DNA from: Tetracentron sinense
Lineage: Eukaryota > Streptophyta > Magnoliopsida > Trochodendrales > Trochodendraceae
Assembly (NCBI GenBank): GCA_015143295.1
Contig: CM026561.1
Location: forward strand, 38,940,875 to 39,004,874
Reading direction: 5' to 3'
Length of the DNA: 64,000 bases
The notes under the pieces were generated by a model. That model ran no database searches. It was given only the letters and a program-made list of their open reading frames with translations, and was not told the origin of the DNA. Both the position numbers and the translations under genes were made by a program. Of the stretch, positions 10,381 through 22,215 are shown in pieces; position 1 is the first letter of the stretch; each line of letters opens with the position of its first letter.

Positions 10381-13312
10381 GGAGAGTGCCAGGATGGCAG
10401 TTGAACGGCAAAGACTGGAATCATCTTATTTTTACACCGAGATGGATTGAGATGTATGATGCGATGCATGCATGTTGTGCCCATGATGAGTGCGGTGGAA
10501 TGATGAAGACTACTGCTAGGGGATAGCGAATAGTGGGGGATGTGAGATGGATGTAGAGATGGCGTGACCCGGAGGTGCTGACCGAAAGTAAGGTGTCGCT
10601 CGGAAGCGGCGAGGGGATTGATCGAGACGGTGTTTCCCAGAGGATATTAACCGGGTCGATCGAAGGACACGCGGGGTGTCGGAAACACATGGAGTGTTGA
10701 GAACACGCGGGGTGTTGGGAACACATGAGGTGTTGGACATGCGAGGTGTCGGCATATTGACTCGACGTCAATGGAGACCTGGGATGTCGAGAACGTACGG
10801 GGACGTCTCTGAGAGGACATGCAATGAGTTTCGGAGACTCATATGCAGAAGACATGCAGTGAGTGATGGAGACTCGTATGTCGAGATCGCACGGGGGCGT
10901 CTCTAGGGGTACATGCAGTGAGTTTCAGAGACTCGTATGTAAAGGACATGCAAGGTGTCGGCATTTTTGACTCGGCGTCAATGGAGACCTGGGATGTCGA
11001 GAACGTACGGGGACGTCTCTGAGGGGACATGCGATGAATTTCTGCAGGTTGACTTGGCGTCAATGGAGACTCTATGATGTCACAACAGGCAAGGTGTCGT
11101 CATGTTGACTCAGCGTCAATGGAAACCTGGGCTGTCAAAGATACACGGGGGTGTCGAAAGGTGTACACTGTCAAGGTACAGGATGGTGAAAGATTTGAGG
11201 CAAATGATGTCGGATTGACTTTGGTATGGCCAAGAGGCGCTGAATTTGATCATGTTGGATGATGTTAAAGTGCTGGTCATGCAAGGTATGACGCTATGTA
11301 AGTGATGTCATGCAAGGGATAGAAGAGGGGATGCTTTCCCATGACTCTGCTGATTGTTGCTTGCTGGGGAGATGCGGAAGCTACTTCTTCTGTTTGTCTC
11401 GTCGGGGTTACTCAGTGCAGTTTGGTTCAACGGATTTTGAAACCAAGAGATGTTTGTTTTTTTGAAAATCTTTTCTGAAAAAGTATAGAAAACCTTTGTA
11501 AAAGATTTTTTATTTTGACAAAAGTATGCTTTGTTAGCTTTTAGATTTGCCAGTAAATTGTCTTAGGTCAGGGCTTAGGGGGATTTCGGATTCCCTTTTA
11601 CTCTTGGAGAGTTGAGTATGATTCAGAGCAGAATGCTGCTGGAGGATAGACAAGTTTGTCTAAATGTTGTTGCAAGCTTCTGGACTCATGTCGGGGAAAG
11701 AGTTTTCCGCTGGGCTTCGGAAGCTGACTGAACTCTTGCTGGGGAAGAGTAATGTTTGAGAGCTGTCGGAGGCTTCTGCTAAAGGGTCCATTGAGGATTG
11801 ATGATTGTTATGGTCTGTTGCCGGGAAGTCTGCCGGGGAGTAAGTCTCTGTTGTAGACCACTGGCTGGGGAGTAAATCTTTGCTGTAGACTACTGCCGGA
11901 GGACTCAGGATTACTAGTCTGCTGGGGATTTCCTGATGTTTGCCTGTATACTGGGGATATGTTCTGGAGTAACATACCCACTGAGGGTATTCCCTGTTGG
12001 AATCTCTACGGGGGACATGTCGTAAAGTAACATGTCCGCTAGGGATATTCCCTGTTGGAATCTCTGCTGAGGATGCTGACCTGCCGAGATGCTGACTGTT
12101 GAGGGTGACTGGGGAGTCTGCTGAGCCTGATTGCTGTTAGATTGTGTTGCAAAACTGGTTTTCAGCTTTTTCTCCCTTTTTTACCCTTGGAATGACCAAG
12201 TCATGGGGTTCACATAATTTTTGTGCAATGAGGCCGTTGCCGGTTTTCCTCATGCCTACGAAACTGATTGATTTTTGTCCATTTTTTGCCCCTAGCCGCA
12301 AGACTAGGTCTGGGTGTCGAGTAATTTTTGCACAATGAGGCTGTTGCCAGTTTTCACTCATGCCCGCGACTAGTTAGGGAAGCCTGTGATTTACTGGGGA
12401 AATAAGTATACTCCCTTCATCACCCTGGACCGTATTCCTTGTGAGGATTATACTCTGCTGAGGATATAGATTTGATATTGCGCCTGCACTCGTAGTTTCT
12501 AGGGGATCTAGGAGGACTTAGAGTGGGACGAAACGTAGGCTGGGGGGATCGAAGTTTGGGACACCCTAAAATTTTTTCCTTGTGTTGCAAATGACTTGCA
12601 TGGAGATCTTCTGCTGGAGATTTGTACCTTTGGCATTTCCAGTGGAGAAGAATTTTTTTCTTTTTTTTTTGACTCCACTGGGGATTGTCCTCTCTGGTAG
12701 AGGTTGACTTTGGAGATTTTCTCTGTTTGAGGGATTCTTTTAGGAAGAGTTTATTTCTACTGGAGAAGGATTGATTCCACTGGGGATAATTGTTTCCACT
12801 AGGGAGGTGTTTTTGGAGAAGTTGATTCTATTGGGGGGAAAGCCCAGAGAGGCTATTTTTGCTCGGGGAATCCCTGACTTGATGAATGTTCCAACTTCTA
12901 TTTTGGAGTTTTCCTTTGATGGAATGTTCATAAACTTTCTGTCGACTCCGCCGGAGAGTCGGGAGAGTTTGTCTCTGCTTGGGGAGTGACTCTGTGGGGA
13001 GAGTTGGATTCTGCTTGGGAGAGTCGGGGAATGATTACCCCTCTTGTGACCGCACCTGATTTGTCAGGTTGCCTATGTACCCTTTGCAGGATCAGGTCAT
13101 AACGTAGTTCAGGCAAATGCCACGGATGACGAGGGAGGGTGTCCCTGAAAGGTTTGTTTCAAAGAAAGGCTGTTAGGCTCAAGGGGCTAACTAGCGGTTT
13201 TCATTGATGTGTAAACGGGTTACATGAAAGAGAGATTAGGAGTGTGCCAAGGATGGCCTCCTGTCATTTCCCAGAGATTCTACGAGTGCAAAGCGCCTAT
13301 CAGATCTAGACC
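10381..13312 (-). other. Ogre 3' untranslated region with internal repeats
   Basis: About 2.9 kb between integrase and PPT without a convincing gene. 10640-11130 is GACGTC/ATGTCGAGA-rich, with a ~209-bp unit repeated (starts 10748 and 10957). 11340-13040 is filled with variants of CTGGGGA on the plus strand, which in element sense read TCCCCAG, the complement of the PBS core. 12160-12360 contains an imperfect ~95-bp direct repeat around TTTTTG(T/C)(G/A)CAATGAGGC. Confidence 0.7.
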
Positions 13313-14800
13313 CTAAGCGTAGTATCGTTTGACTTTGTCCATGTTGACGGGCTCAGGAAGGTCTTCGTCATCCATACGTCCGAGACGAAGGGCGCCGCCT
13401 GAAAATTTTTCTCGAACGATGTATGGGCCTTCATAATTTGGAGTGAACTTACCCCTGGGATCAGGACGATTTGACAACACTTTCCGGAGGACCAGGTCAC
13501 CGACTTCGATGTTACGAGGCTTGACTCTCTTGTTGAATGCTTTAGCCATACGCCTCTGATAGGCCTGTGAATGATTGATGGCTTTCAGTCGCCGCTCTTC
13601 AATTAGATTCAACTGCTCAAACCGGGTCTGTACCCATTCTGCTTCTGAGACTTCTGCTTCCATTAATACACGGAGTGATGGGATCTCTACTTCGATGGGG
13701 AGGACTGCTTCCATACCATAGGCCAGAGAGAAGGGCGTTGCCCCTGTTGAAGTTCTGATGGATGTTCTGTAGGCCATGAGTGCGTATGAGAGCATCTCAT
13801 GCCAGGCAGAGTAGTTGGTTGCCATCTTCTCAATGATCTTCTTCAAGTTTTTGTTGGCTGCTTCCACTGCACCATTAGTCTGAGGCCTGTATGGAGTGGA
13901 ATTGTGATGTTGTATCTTGAATTTCTGATAGAGATCAGTCATCCCCTTGTTGCAGAAGTTAAGAGCATTGTCTGTTACAATCTCGAATGGAACACCGTAC
14001 CGGTAGATGATGTCCCTTTTTAGAAAACTCTGAATCACGGAGGCTGTGACATTGGCGTAAGAGGCTGCCTCGACCCATTTTATAAAGTAATCGATAGCAA
14101 CAAGGATGAATCGATGACCATTAGATGCTTTCGGAGCTATGGGTCCAATGACGTCGATGCCCCAGGTAGAGAATGGCTAAGGAGCAGTCAGATTGTGTAG
14201 CCTTGTCGGCGGTGCATTAATTCTGTCAGCATAGATCTGACATTGGTGACACTTCTATACATGCCTGCAGAAGTCAGCTTCCATAGTGGACCAATAATAG
14301 CCCAGCCTGAGAATTTTCTTTGATAGCATCAATCCGTTCATGTGTGGGCCACAAGTTCCTCCGTGAACCTCTTCGACTATCGGTACTGCTTCACTGGTGT
14401 CTAGGCATCTGAGCCAGATCAAGTTTGGGGATCTCTTATATAAGACTCCCCCTGAGAGGATAAACTGAATAGCCAGTCTTCGGATTGCCCGACGGTCTGT
14501 TTTGGTAGCATCGAGAGGGAAGGTCCCATCCTCGAGGTATTGCTTGATGTCCGTATACCAAGGCTTGTTGTCTGTGACTGCATCTAGCTCGAGGCAGTAA
14601 GCAGGCTGATCCTGTTGTTGAATTTCAATCGGCTAGAGTAAGATGCCCATGGGGATCTGAACCATGGACGCAAGAGTGGCCAGTGCATCGGCAAATCTGT
14701 TTTGGTTCCGGGATCTGTGACTAAAGGTGATTCTCCTGAACTGAGTAATCAGCAAGTTGAGGTAGGCTAGGTACGGAACCAACCTTGCTTCTCGGATGGC
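13313..14800 (-). mobile_element. Ogre integrase region
   Basis: The segment 13313-14038 encodes the later integrase core (IVTDNALNF; HNSTPYRPQTNGAVEAANK with the catalytic Glu) and a C-terminal part with a GPY-like motif (NYEGPYIV). The zinc-binding N-terminal region is recognisable around 14220-14290 (CHQC-like). The joining part is interrupted. Integrase inserts the cDNA into the host chromosome. Confidence 0.88.
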
Positions 14801-16580
14801 CTAAGATTCGTTTGACTGACAGATTACCAAAGATGAGTCACCGTAGACATCTATCTCCTCGATCCCGATACCTAGGGCTTCTTTCAGACCGGGAATGCAT
14901 GCCTCATACTCCGCTTCATTGTTAGAGCATCTGAATCGCAGCTTGACTGAGATAGGGAGGTGCGCTCCCTTAGGTGAGATCAGGACTGCTCCTGCCCCGT
15001 GCCCATGACTGTTGGCAGCTCCGTCAAAATATAACTCCCAGCCGGAGTTTTCTTGTTCATCTGCTTCTGCGTACAGGATAGCTTCGTCTGGAAATTGATC
15101 ATGTACAGACACGTAATCCTGGGTCGGACTGTGGGCCAGGTGATCTGCTATCGCCTGCCCCTTGATTGAATTTTGTGTCATGTACGTGATGTCGAATTCA
15201 GACAACATCATAAGCCATCGAGCAGTCCGTCCGGTGGTGGCTGGCTTTTCTAGTAGATATTTCAGTGGGTCCATCTGGGAGATCAAGATTACCGGGTAGG
15301 ATAGCAGATAGTGCCGAAGACACTGAGTTGCCCAGACCAGTGCCAGACATGTTTTCTCCAGAGGGCTGTACCGCTCTTCGTACTCTAGCAGACGCTTACT
15401 GATGTAGTTGATGGCTTGCTCTGTTCGGCCTGACTCGTCATGTTGTGCTAGGATGCACCCCATGGAAGTTTCTTGTACAGAGATGTAGAGTAGTAGGGGC
15501 CATCCTGGTGTCGGAGGCACCAATACTGGAGGGTTGAGAAGATACTGCTTTATCTTGTCAAAGGCCTCTTGACATTCCGCTGTCCAGATTATCGGTGTGT
15601 TCTTCCGAAGAAGCTTGAAGATCGGCTCGCAGATCGGAGTTAGTTGAGAGATGAACCGACTAATATACTGAATTCTGCCCAGGAAACCGCGGATCTCCTT
15701 TTCAGTTTGGGGTGCTGGCATTTCGATTATAGCTCTGGCTTTAGCTGGATCAATCTCAATGCCTCTTTTGCTGACGATGAAGCCAAGGAGTTTTCCTGAT
15801 GAGGCTCCGAAGACACACTTGGCCGGATTCAATCTCAGGCCGAACTCTCTGAGTCTGTCACAGAGTCTTTTTAGATCTTCTAGGTGTAGTTCAGCAGTCG
15901 GAGATTTGACAATCATATCATCCACATAGATCTCTGTTGACTTGTGCATCATGTCATGGAACAGTGCCGTCATGGCCCTCTGATAGGTTGCCCCTGCATT
16001 CTTGAGTCCGAACGGCATGACCTTGTAGCAGAATGTGCCCCAAGGTGTAATGAAGGAAGTTTTTTTCATGTCCTCTTCCGCCATCTTGATCTGGTTGTAT
16101 CCGGAGAAACCATCCATGAACGATAGAGTCTCGTGCCCTGCAGTATTGTCAACCAGGATGTCAATGTGCGGGAGAGGAAAATTGTCTTTAGGGCTAGCCC
16201 TGTTTAGGTTCCGATAATCGATGCACATCCGGACCTTGCCATCCTTCTTAGGTACCGGAACAATATTGGCCAACCACTCGGGGTAGCTTGCCACTGCCAG
16301 GAAGCCTGCATTGATCTGCTTTTCAACTTCTTCCTTGACTTTCTACGACCATTCGGGCCTCATCTGTCTCAGTTTCTGCTTAACTGGTCTGACGTCATGG
16401 TTCAGGGGTAATCTGTGCACCACCAATGCTGGGTCCAGGCCGGGCATGTCTGCATATGACCAGGCAAAGACGTCGCTGTAGATCTTCAGGAAACTGATCA
16501 TGTCTGTCCTCTGTTTTGGACTCATAGTTGTACCGATCTTGACCAACTGCGGATTGTCTGCGGATCCCAGGTTCACTGTC
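14801..16580 (-). mobile_element. Ogre reverse transcriptase with two RNase H domains
   Basis: RT begins near 16576 (a DVFAWSYADMPG segment, then the HRL-like region) and continues through 16294-15500 with VPKKDGKVRMCIDYRNLN, an SFMDGFSGYNQI block and the catalytic YVDD. A gypsy-type RNase H follows (ISKRLLEYEERYSPLEKTC), then a connection domain, then a second, newer RNase H (LYFDGAANSHGHGAGAVLIS, with E in SNNEAEYEA and D in VYGDSSL). The second domain is the signature of the Tat lineage. The region is interrupted near its start and end. Confidence 0.92.
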
Positions 16581-16739
16581 TCGGTGTCCTCAATGTTGGA
16601 CTGTAGAAGCCCTTCACTGTGTTCGAGGAGGTCTAGTATCTCCTGAGGCGGTTCCTCATCCTGCTCTGCTTCTTGCTCTGAGTCATACTCAACTTCTGAC
16701 AGCTCAAGGAGGGTTTCAGGGGTAGCCTTGTCGTAGGCG

Positions 16740-17036
16740 ATTTCCTGGCAAATAATTAAGCTTAGTTTAGCATGCTTATGTTTTTATGATTTTGTTGGCT
16801 TCAGGACACTAGGCCTTCCAGGGGAAGAGTCCGTGTGATTTCGTCATTAGCCGATGCAAATGTTTTTTTTTTGAAAACATGTTTTTGAGTCAAAATTTCA
16901 AATTTATATTGATAAAAAGTGGACTGATTACAAAATGACTCAACAAAAAGAAGCCTACAGACGGCTGACAGTTTGGATTTTGTAATGAGAGCAAAAAAGA
17001 GATAGATTGAGAAGAAAATGGATAATGGTGTTGGGA
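16740..17036 (-). other. AT-rich gap, candidate Ogre pro-pol intron
   Basis: Between the G-patch frame and RT lies an AT-rich, frame-poor stretch. Its minus-strand 3' end reads TTATTTGCCAG, a plausible splice acceptor near 16745. Ogre elements are known to splice an intron between protease and RT. The donor is not settled from sequence alone. Confidence 0.4.
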
Positions 17037-17585
17037 TCACTGCTCGTCGGAACCAACCTTCCCTGCACCATGCTTGCCCCGGCCTTGAGCAGCCTCGACG
17101 GTAAGAGCCTCGGTCCACCAACGGATCAGTGGTCGGTGGTTGCAAGATGCTTCTGCGCTATTGGAGAGGGTGCAAACCTGTTCTCCCGCTGAGTATTCTG
17201 TGTCTGAATTTGCATCTCGGACAGCTAGCTCTTCAAACATCTGGGCGACGCTGAAGACTTCCGGTTCGGGAATCCCTGAAGATTCGGTGCCGGGTTGAGG
17301 ATAGGATATGTTGGCAACAGGTGCAAAGGAGATTTCTGGTTTAGTTTCAAAGATTCCGACTGGGAATGTAACAGAAATGTGGGGTCGGGGCTCAGGTTTC
17401 GTCGACTGTTTGCTTTTCCGGGTTAACTTCGAGAGATAGTCCTCATACCTGGGCTTGTATCCCAGCCCGAATGGTGAAGTGTAGTGAGGTGGCACGTATC
17501 TCTTTTTTATGCCCTGGTTTCTGGCTCCAAGGCCCTGCCCTGGTTGGTACTTCATGCGGGCCATCATGTTGACAAACGGCGGCAC
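17037..17585 (-). mobile_element. Ogre G-patch-like segment between protease and RT
   Basis: The 182-residue frame begins with MMARMKYQPGQGLGARNQG, which fits the G-patch pattern (hydrophobic-M-x-x-G-x-G-L-G), an RNA-binding motif. A basic stretch (KLTRKSKQ) and an acidic tail follow. In betaretroviruses a G-patch is attached to protease, so the position here is comparable. Confidence 0.6.
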
Positions 17586-17636
17586 TGACTGCTTGTTAAG
17601 CTCTTTCGCCTGGGAGATCGAGCTAACTTGTTCGAA

Positions 17637-18374
17637 CTAGAAGGACATGAAGGTCGAACCCTGCCCCAGCTCTTGGATGTCTCCAAAGGAACTTGCCAAT
17701 TCCTCCGAACGAATGATGACTAGGTTGTCATCCTGGATGAATTTGATCATTTGATGCAAGGAGGAGGGAATGGCTCCGGCCGTGTGGATCCACGGCCTCC
17801 CTAAGAGCAAGGTGAATGAGGCGGGCACATTCACTACCTGAAAATTTGTTGTGAACTGTGCAGGTTCGACCCCGATGGTTAAGTCGATGTCTCCCAGGTT
17901 CTGCCTGGTGGTATTGTCAAAGGCTCGAATGGTCATTGGGCGCTTCTTCACTTGGCTGAGGTCCAAACCCAGACTTTGCAGAGTAGATAGAGTGCAGACA
18001 TTTAGGCCGGAGCCGTTATCAATGAGCACTGAGGAAATAGTTTTGTCCATGCACTGAACCGCAATGTATAGGGCCTGGGTATGGTCTCTGTCTCCTTCGG
18101 GTATCTCTTCTTCAGTGAAAGAGATGATTCTTGATTCGAGCACCTGCCCCACCATCTGCCCCAGTTTTTCAGGTGAGATGTCCGGTGTGACATGGGCATT
18201 GTTAAATACCCTCAGAAGCTGCTTTCTGTGATGTTCAGATGTCAAGAGGAGTCCCAGTATGCTGATCTGTGCCTGAGTTTTACCCAACTGCTGGGTGATA
18301 TTAAACTCTTCTGCCTTCTCAAGGATTTTCAGTAGAAGAGCTGAATTTGCTGTCTCTTTTTCTGAGTCTGACAC
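17637..18374 (-). mobile_element. Ogre aspartic protease region
   Basis: Contains VLIDNGSGLNVC, equivalent to the catalytic D-S/T-G loop (here D-N-G-S), a hydrophobic LLLGRPWIH strand typical of gypsy proteases, and an N-terminal helical part. The enzyme would process the gag-pol polyprotein. I note the loop form without claiming activity. Confidence 0.85.
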
Positions 18375-18656
18375 CCCTGTCTAGTCCTTTGCCTTCTCTT
18401 TTACCAGCTCAGCCGCTAGTGGTTGGTACACCCGACCGGATCGGGTAAGATTGGCTATGTACTCGCTCTCTAGGATAAGAGAGTGAGGGGCAAGTACTTT
18501 GTTAAGGCTGAAAGGCTCAGATGGGATGTAGGGGATCTAGAATGGGACAAAAGATGTTGAGGCTTGAGTAGGGGTTGTGGGCCAATTGGCGGGGCAGGAA
18601 ATGGTGAATACAATTTGCTCTTTGTCAGTTTCACGAGCGGGTGACTGTATTGGGCC

Positions 18657-20147
18657 CTAGATGGCTTGAATGTTTTCCTGAGGGAGAGGGATAATGATCG
18701 GTGATCGGTATGAGGGCTTGATGATGCCATCACTGACTGCGGGTGCACAAGGTTTCGGATGCCCTGCCCCGGGCTCTTCCCACTTGATGAAATTGATTTG
18801 GTTGTTATGTGGGGGCAGTGGCACCTGATTGATGCTGGTGTTGCCAGGAGCTACCTCAACCTTTCCAGAATCCAAAAGGTCTTGGATTGTGCACTTCAAG
18901 CCGATGCAATAGTCTGTCGCATGGCCTGGGCCTCTGTGAAAGACGCAGTTTTGATTAGCATCATAGTTCTTGCCTTGTTTGTCTGGGGGAAGGAGAGGGG
19001 TAGGGCCTCTCAATTCGAGAATACCCTGTTTGGTTAGAAAGTCAAGAAGTTGACTGAGGGTATAAGGGAGATGAGTAAATTTTCTGATGGGATGAGGTTG
19101 TCCTTGGTTTTGTCTAGCTGGCCGGGTGTTCCCTGGTGCTGGCTGTTGCTGAGCGGCCGGAGCCGGTAGTCTGATGGGTGCTGCGGAAGCCACCAAGTTG
19201 ACGTTCTCTTTCTTTTTCTGATCACGGGGACCACTATTTCTACTTGTAGAAGTTGTGGCTGTTCTAGGAGGATCAAACCCAAGACTGGAATGGATGGCAC
19301 CACTCTGAATTGCTGTCTCGATACAGGCACCCGTCTTGACTATCGTGCCAAAGTCTACAACCGGTAGGGTGACCATCAAGGTTGAGTAAGGCTGCTTTAG
19401 TGTGCCCATGAAGATGTTCGCCAGGTCTTCCTTAGGGATAGGAGTGGAGACTTTCGCAGCCATCGCCCTCCAGCGTGAGGCATATTCCAGGAAAGATTCA
19501 TTGTTCCTCTGGCTCATCTATTCCAGTTGGCTCCGCTGAGGCCGAAGCTCCTGATTGAAAGAGTACTGCTCGACAAACATGTCCATTGCGTCTTGCCAGG
19601 TCTTGACTTTCTGTTTGTCAACTGACATCCACCAGGTGAGGGCTGCTCCCTTCAAGCTTTTCTGAAAATACTGGATCAACAATGGCTGGTTCTTGTTGTA
19701 CAAGAGAATGTCCCCCAGGTATATTTGTAAATGTTGTCTTGGACACTCGGAGCCATCGTATTTGTCAAAGTCTGGAACTTTGAAACCTGGGGACACAGCA
19801 TCCCCAGATGAGAATGTGAGGTCTTCTAGTGATAGAGCGGGATTGGCAAATGCCCCTCTCATCCTTCTCATCTCCTCCTTCATTTGTTTTATCTCCTCAT
19901 GTTGATCTTTGAGGGACGGTGTAGGGTCGGATGATGACGGCCTGTCCTGATGGACGTGGGAGGCCCTGGGCTGTTCCTTATACTGATCAAATTCTGCTTC
20001 TCCTCCGCCAGCTGTGGGTCCAGGATTAGGGATGATGACTGGGATAGGCTGATGTGGCTCTGGACGAGGTTGATCAGGGTTATCTGTGGGGATCCGGTCA
20101 GAGGGTTCCCCGGTTCGGGCACTAAGTAGAATGTTCAGGGATTCCAA
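18657..20147 (-). mobile_element. Ogre gag region
   Basis: Two adjoining segments carry gag features: a retrotransposon-gag stretch (YLGDILLYN, SLKGAALTWW, VEQYSFN) and, further on, FLEYASRWRAMAAKV. A basic proline-rich linker and a zinc-knuckle-like CVFHRGPGHATDYC followed by an LKCTIQDLLDSG helix come next, as in other Tat elements. The region is interrupted. Confidence 0.87.
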
Positions 20148-20165
20148 AACTCGGTCTAGCTTGTT

Positions 20166-22215
20166 CTACATAGTGACGAAGTCCCGATCATGCGACTGCA
20201 CTAAATCATCCATTCTCTGTTGATGGTCGGACGGTTCTGTCATTGCTTCTGAGCTGCTCTCAGATGGCGGCCGGTACGGTACTAGCTCCGTGACTGGTAT
20301 CTCGGTCAACATTGCTTCTGCGACTTCTGCGAGAATCGCAGTCAGAGAACGAGTCATGGGTCGGCTCATGCAGACTGAAAAGATGCAACGATTAACCATG
20401 AATATGCATGATGAGGAGAGATGATGCCAAAAAAAAAAAAAAAAAAAATTTTTCATTGATGCATGATAACGGTGCAGTGAGTACAGGACCGACCCAAAGA
20501 AGGTAAAAAGACTCGATCCTAGGCAGGTCCGTCTGGGATCGCAAATTCAAGTGGTTGGGGGATGCCCCCTTGGTCCATGAGTTGCTGCTGGAGAGATGTG
20601 ACTTTAACCTCCATGTAAGCAAGGGACTCTGTAGCCCCGAACATTCGGTATCAGAACTGTCGGATACGGTCAGTCATCTCTACCTTTGCACTATCAAGCT
20701 GCTCTTGATGGAAGTGCAACTACTCCCTGAGGATGGAGTTCTCTTTGACGTCACCTCTCCGCTTCTTCTGGTAAGAGTGAACTGTCTGTTTGAGGTGGTG
20801 GATCTGCTCTTGTCTGGCCTGGAGTTCGCGGTCCCGTTTCGCTTCCTGTAACTTGAACGCTATCTGGGCTTTCCGAAGCCGCTCTTCTTTTATCTGAATG
20901 TGGAATTGTCTTTCCAAGAAGATGTCTGTCCAAGGGATTACCGTCTCAGATAACGGTATGGTGCCCCGTGATGGAGCTGAGACTGGAGTCGGCAATTCCC
21001 TAGGTGCGGGCATGGGAGATGGAATGTCAGGATCTTCCACCCAAAGGCGGTACGCTGCATCAGTAGATGGCCCTGTTGTGACCACAAAGTCTGGCCACCG
21101 ATCTCGCCTAGAGGTTCTCCAACTGGATCAGAATCGCTCGGTGAGTCGCTGTGAATGCACTGTGACGTCGGCAAAATCATTTCCCTGCCGGTCAATGACT
21201 GGAATGCGCTGGGGAGTCCAAACTAACGGAGGACTCGGAGAGGTACATAGGCTGCAGAGCCTGTAAGACCGGCAAGGATCATACACCGTCTTCCTGAGAT
21301 GACGACGCGAGGTAGCTTTGGCATGACCAGCCACTCGCAGTGCCAGGTGATGGTCTTCTCTGTCAAGTCTCGAAGAAGCTGGTAGAGCTCTTCGACGTAT
21401 ATAGTCACGATCGGTCCCTGACCCTGAGAGATCTTTCGGGGTATACTGTAAGCTTCACGAAGGTCGTCCGGTATAGCTATGATCGATGGTAGGTGTGCTA
21501 CCAACCAGATGTGCAGAAGCGGTGAGCTGGCATAGAAGATGCCCTTCCGACGGCCTGATGCCTGATTGAGATCCCTGATCATCTCTGCAAGGATGACTGG
21601 TATGATGGATCCGGAACTGCAGGTGTCTTCGATGATCCCGACCAGAATTGACTCCACAAGTGTGCGGCATCTTGGGAACAGCAACTGAGAGACAACTTTT
21701 AGTGTAAAGGCGTTGATACCGGGGAGTCCTGGCGCTATGGGGTCAGGGTTCCACTTGGGCTAGTACAGGCTTTCCAGAAACTGCACGGGTATCCGATCGA
21801 AGGTGCCGTTAGGACCGGGCTGTAGGCGGGCAGGCCTGAGATGCAAGAACCTTGATAGGTCTGTCTGATAATTTTCCCTGAAGCGCGGTACTATGGCATC
21901 GTCGTCCATGTTTAACCTTAGAATGCGCTGAATTTCCTCCAAAGTCGGACACAGTTCGTTCTTACCGAAACGAAAGACCATGTACGAGGGATCCCAACAC
22001 TGGATTGCAGCGTTTAAGAGGCGCGGATCTAGGTTAATCATGGATAGGTCAAGGACGGATCCCAATTTGTAATGCTGGGCCCAAGCGAAACGCTGTCCGG
22101 AAGTGAGGGCCTCAACTGCTTTCTGGAGATTCCAGTCACATGGCCCCTGAAAAGTCAGGTGCACGGGCCGAGGTGGTTGACCAGTTGTCTTTACGATCCC
22201 TGAAGGACCTACCAT
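20166..22215 (-). mobile_element. Ogre extra ORF1 region (DUF7745-like, coiled coil)
   Basis: Upstream of gag. The part nearest the 5' end (21760-22215) has LLNAAIQCWDPSYMVFRFG and ELCPTLEEIQRILRL, which resembles the DUF7745/plant-mobile-domain type found in Ogre ORF1. The middle (21223-21684) is less clear. The last part (20720-21085) is a charged heptad-rich stretch (QIKEERLRKAQIAFKLQEAK) likely to form a coiled coil. The role of ORF1 is unknown. It is interrupted. A 20-base A run near 20430 lies between ORF1 and gag. Confidence 0.7.

Noticed and set aside
10296-11262. Ser/Pro/His-rich frames of 60-144 residues near the Ogre PPT
   Set aside because: Composition follows the local repeats (GACGTC, CATGCA-type words). 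No conserved motif; untranslated region.
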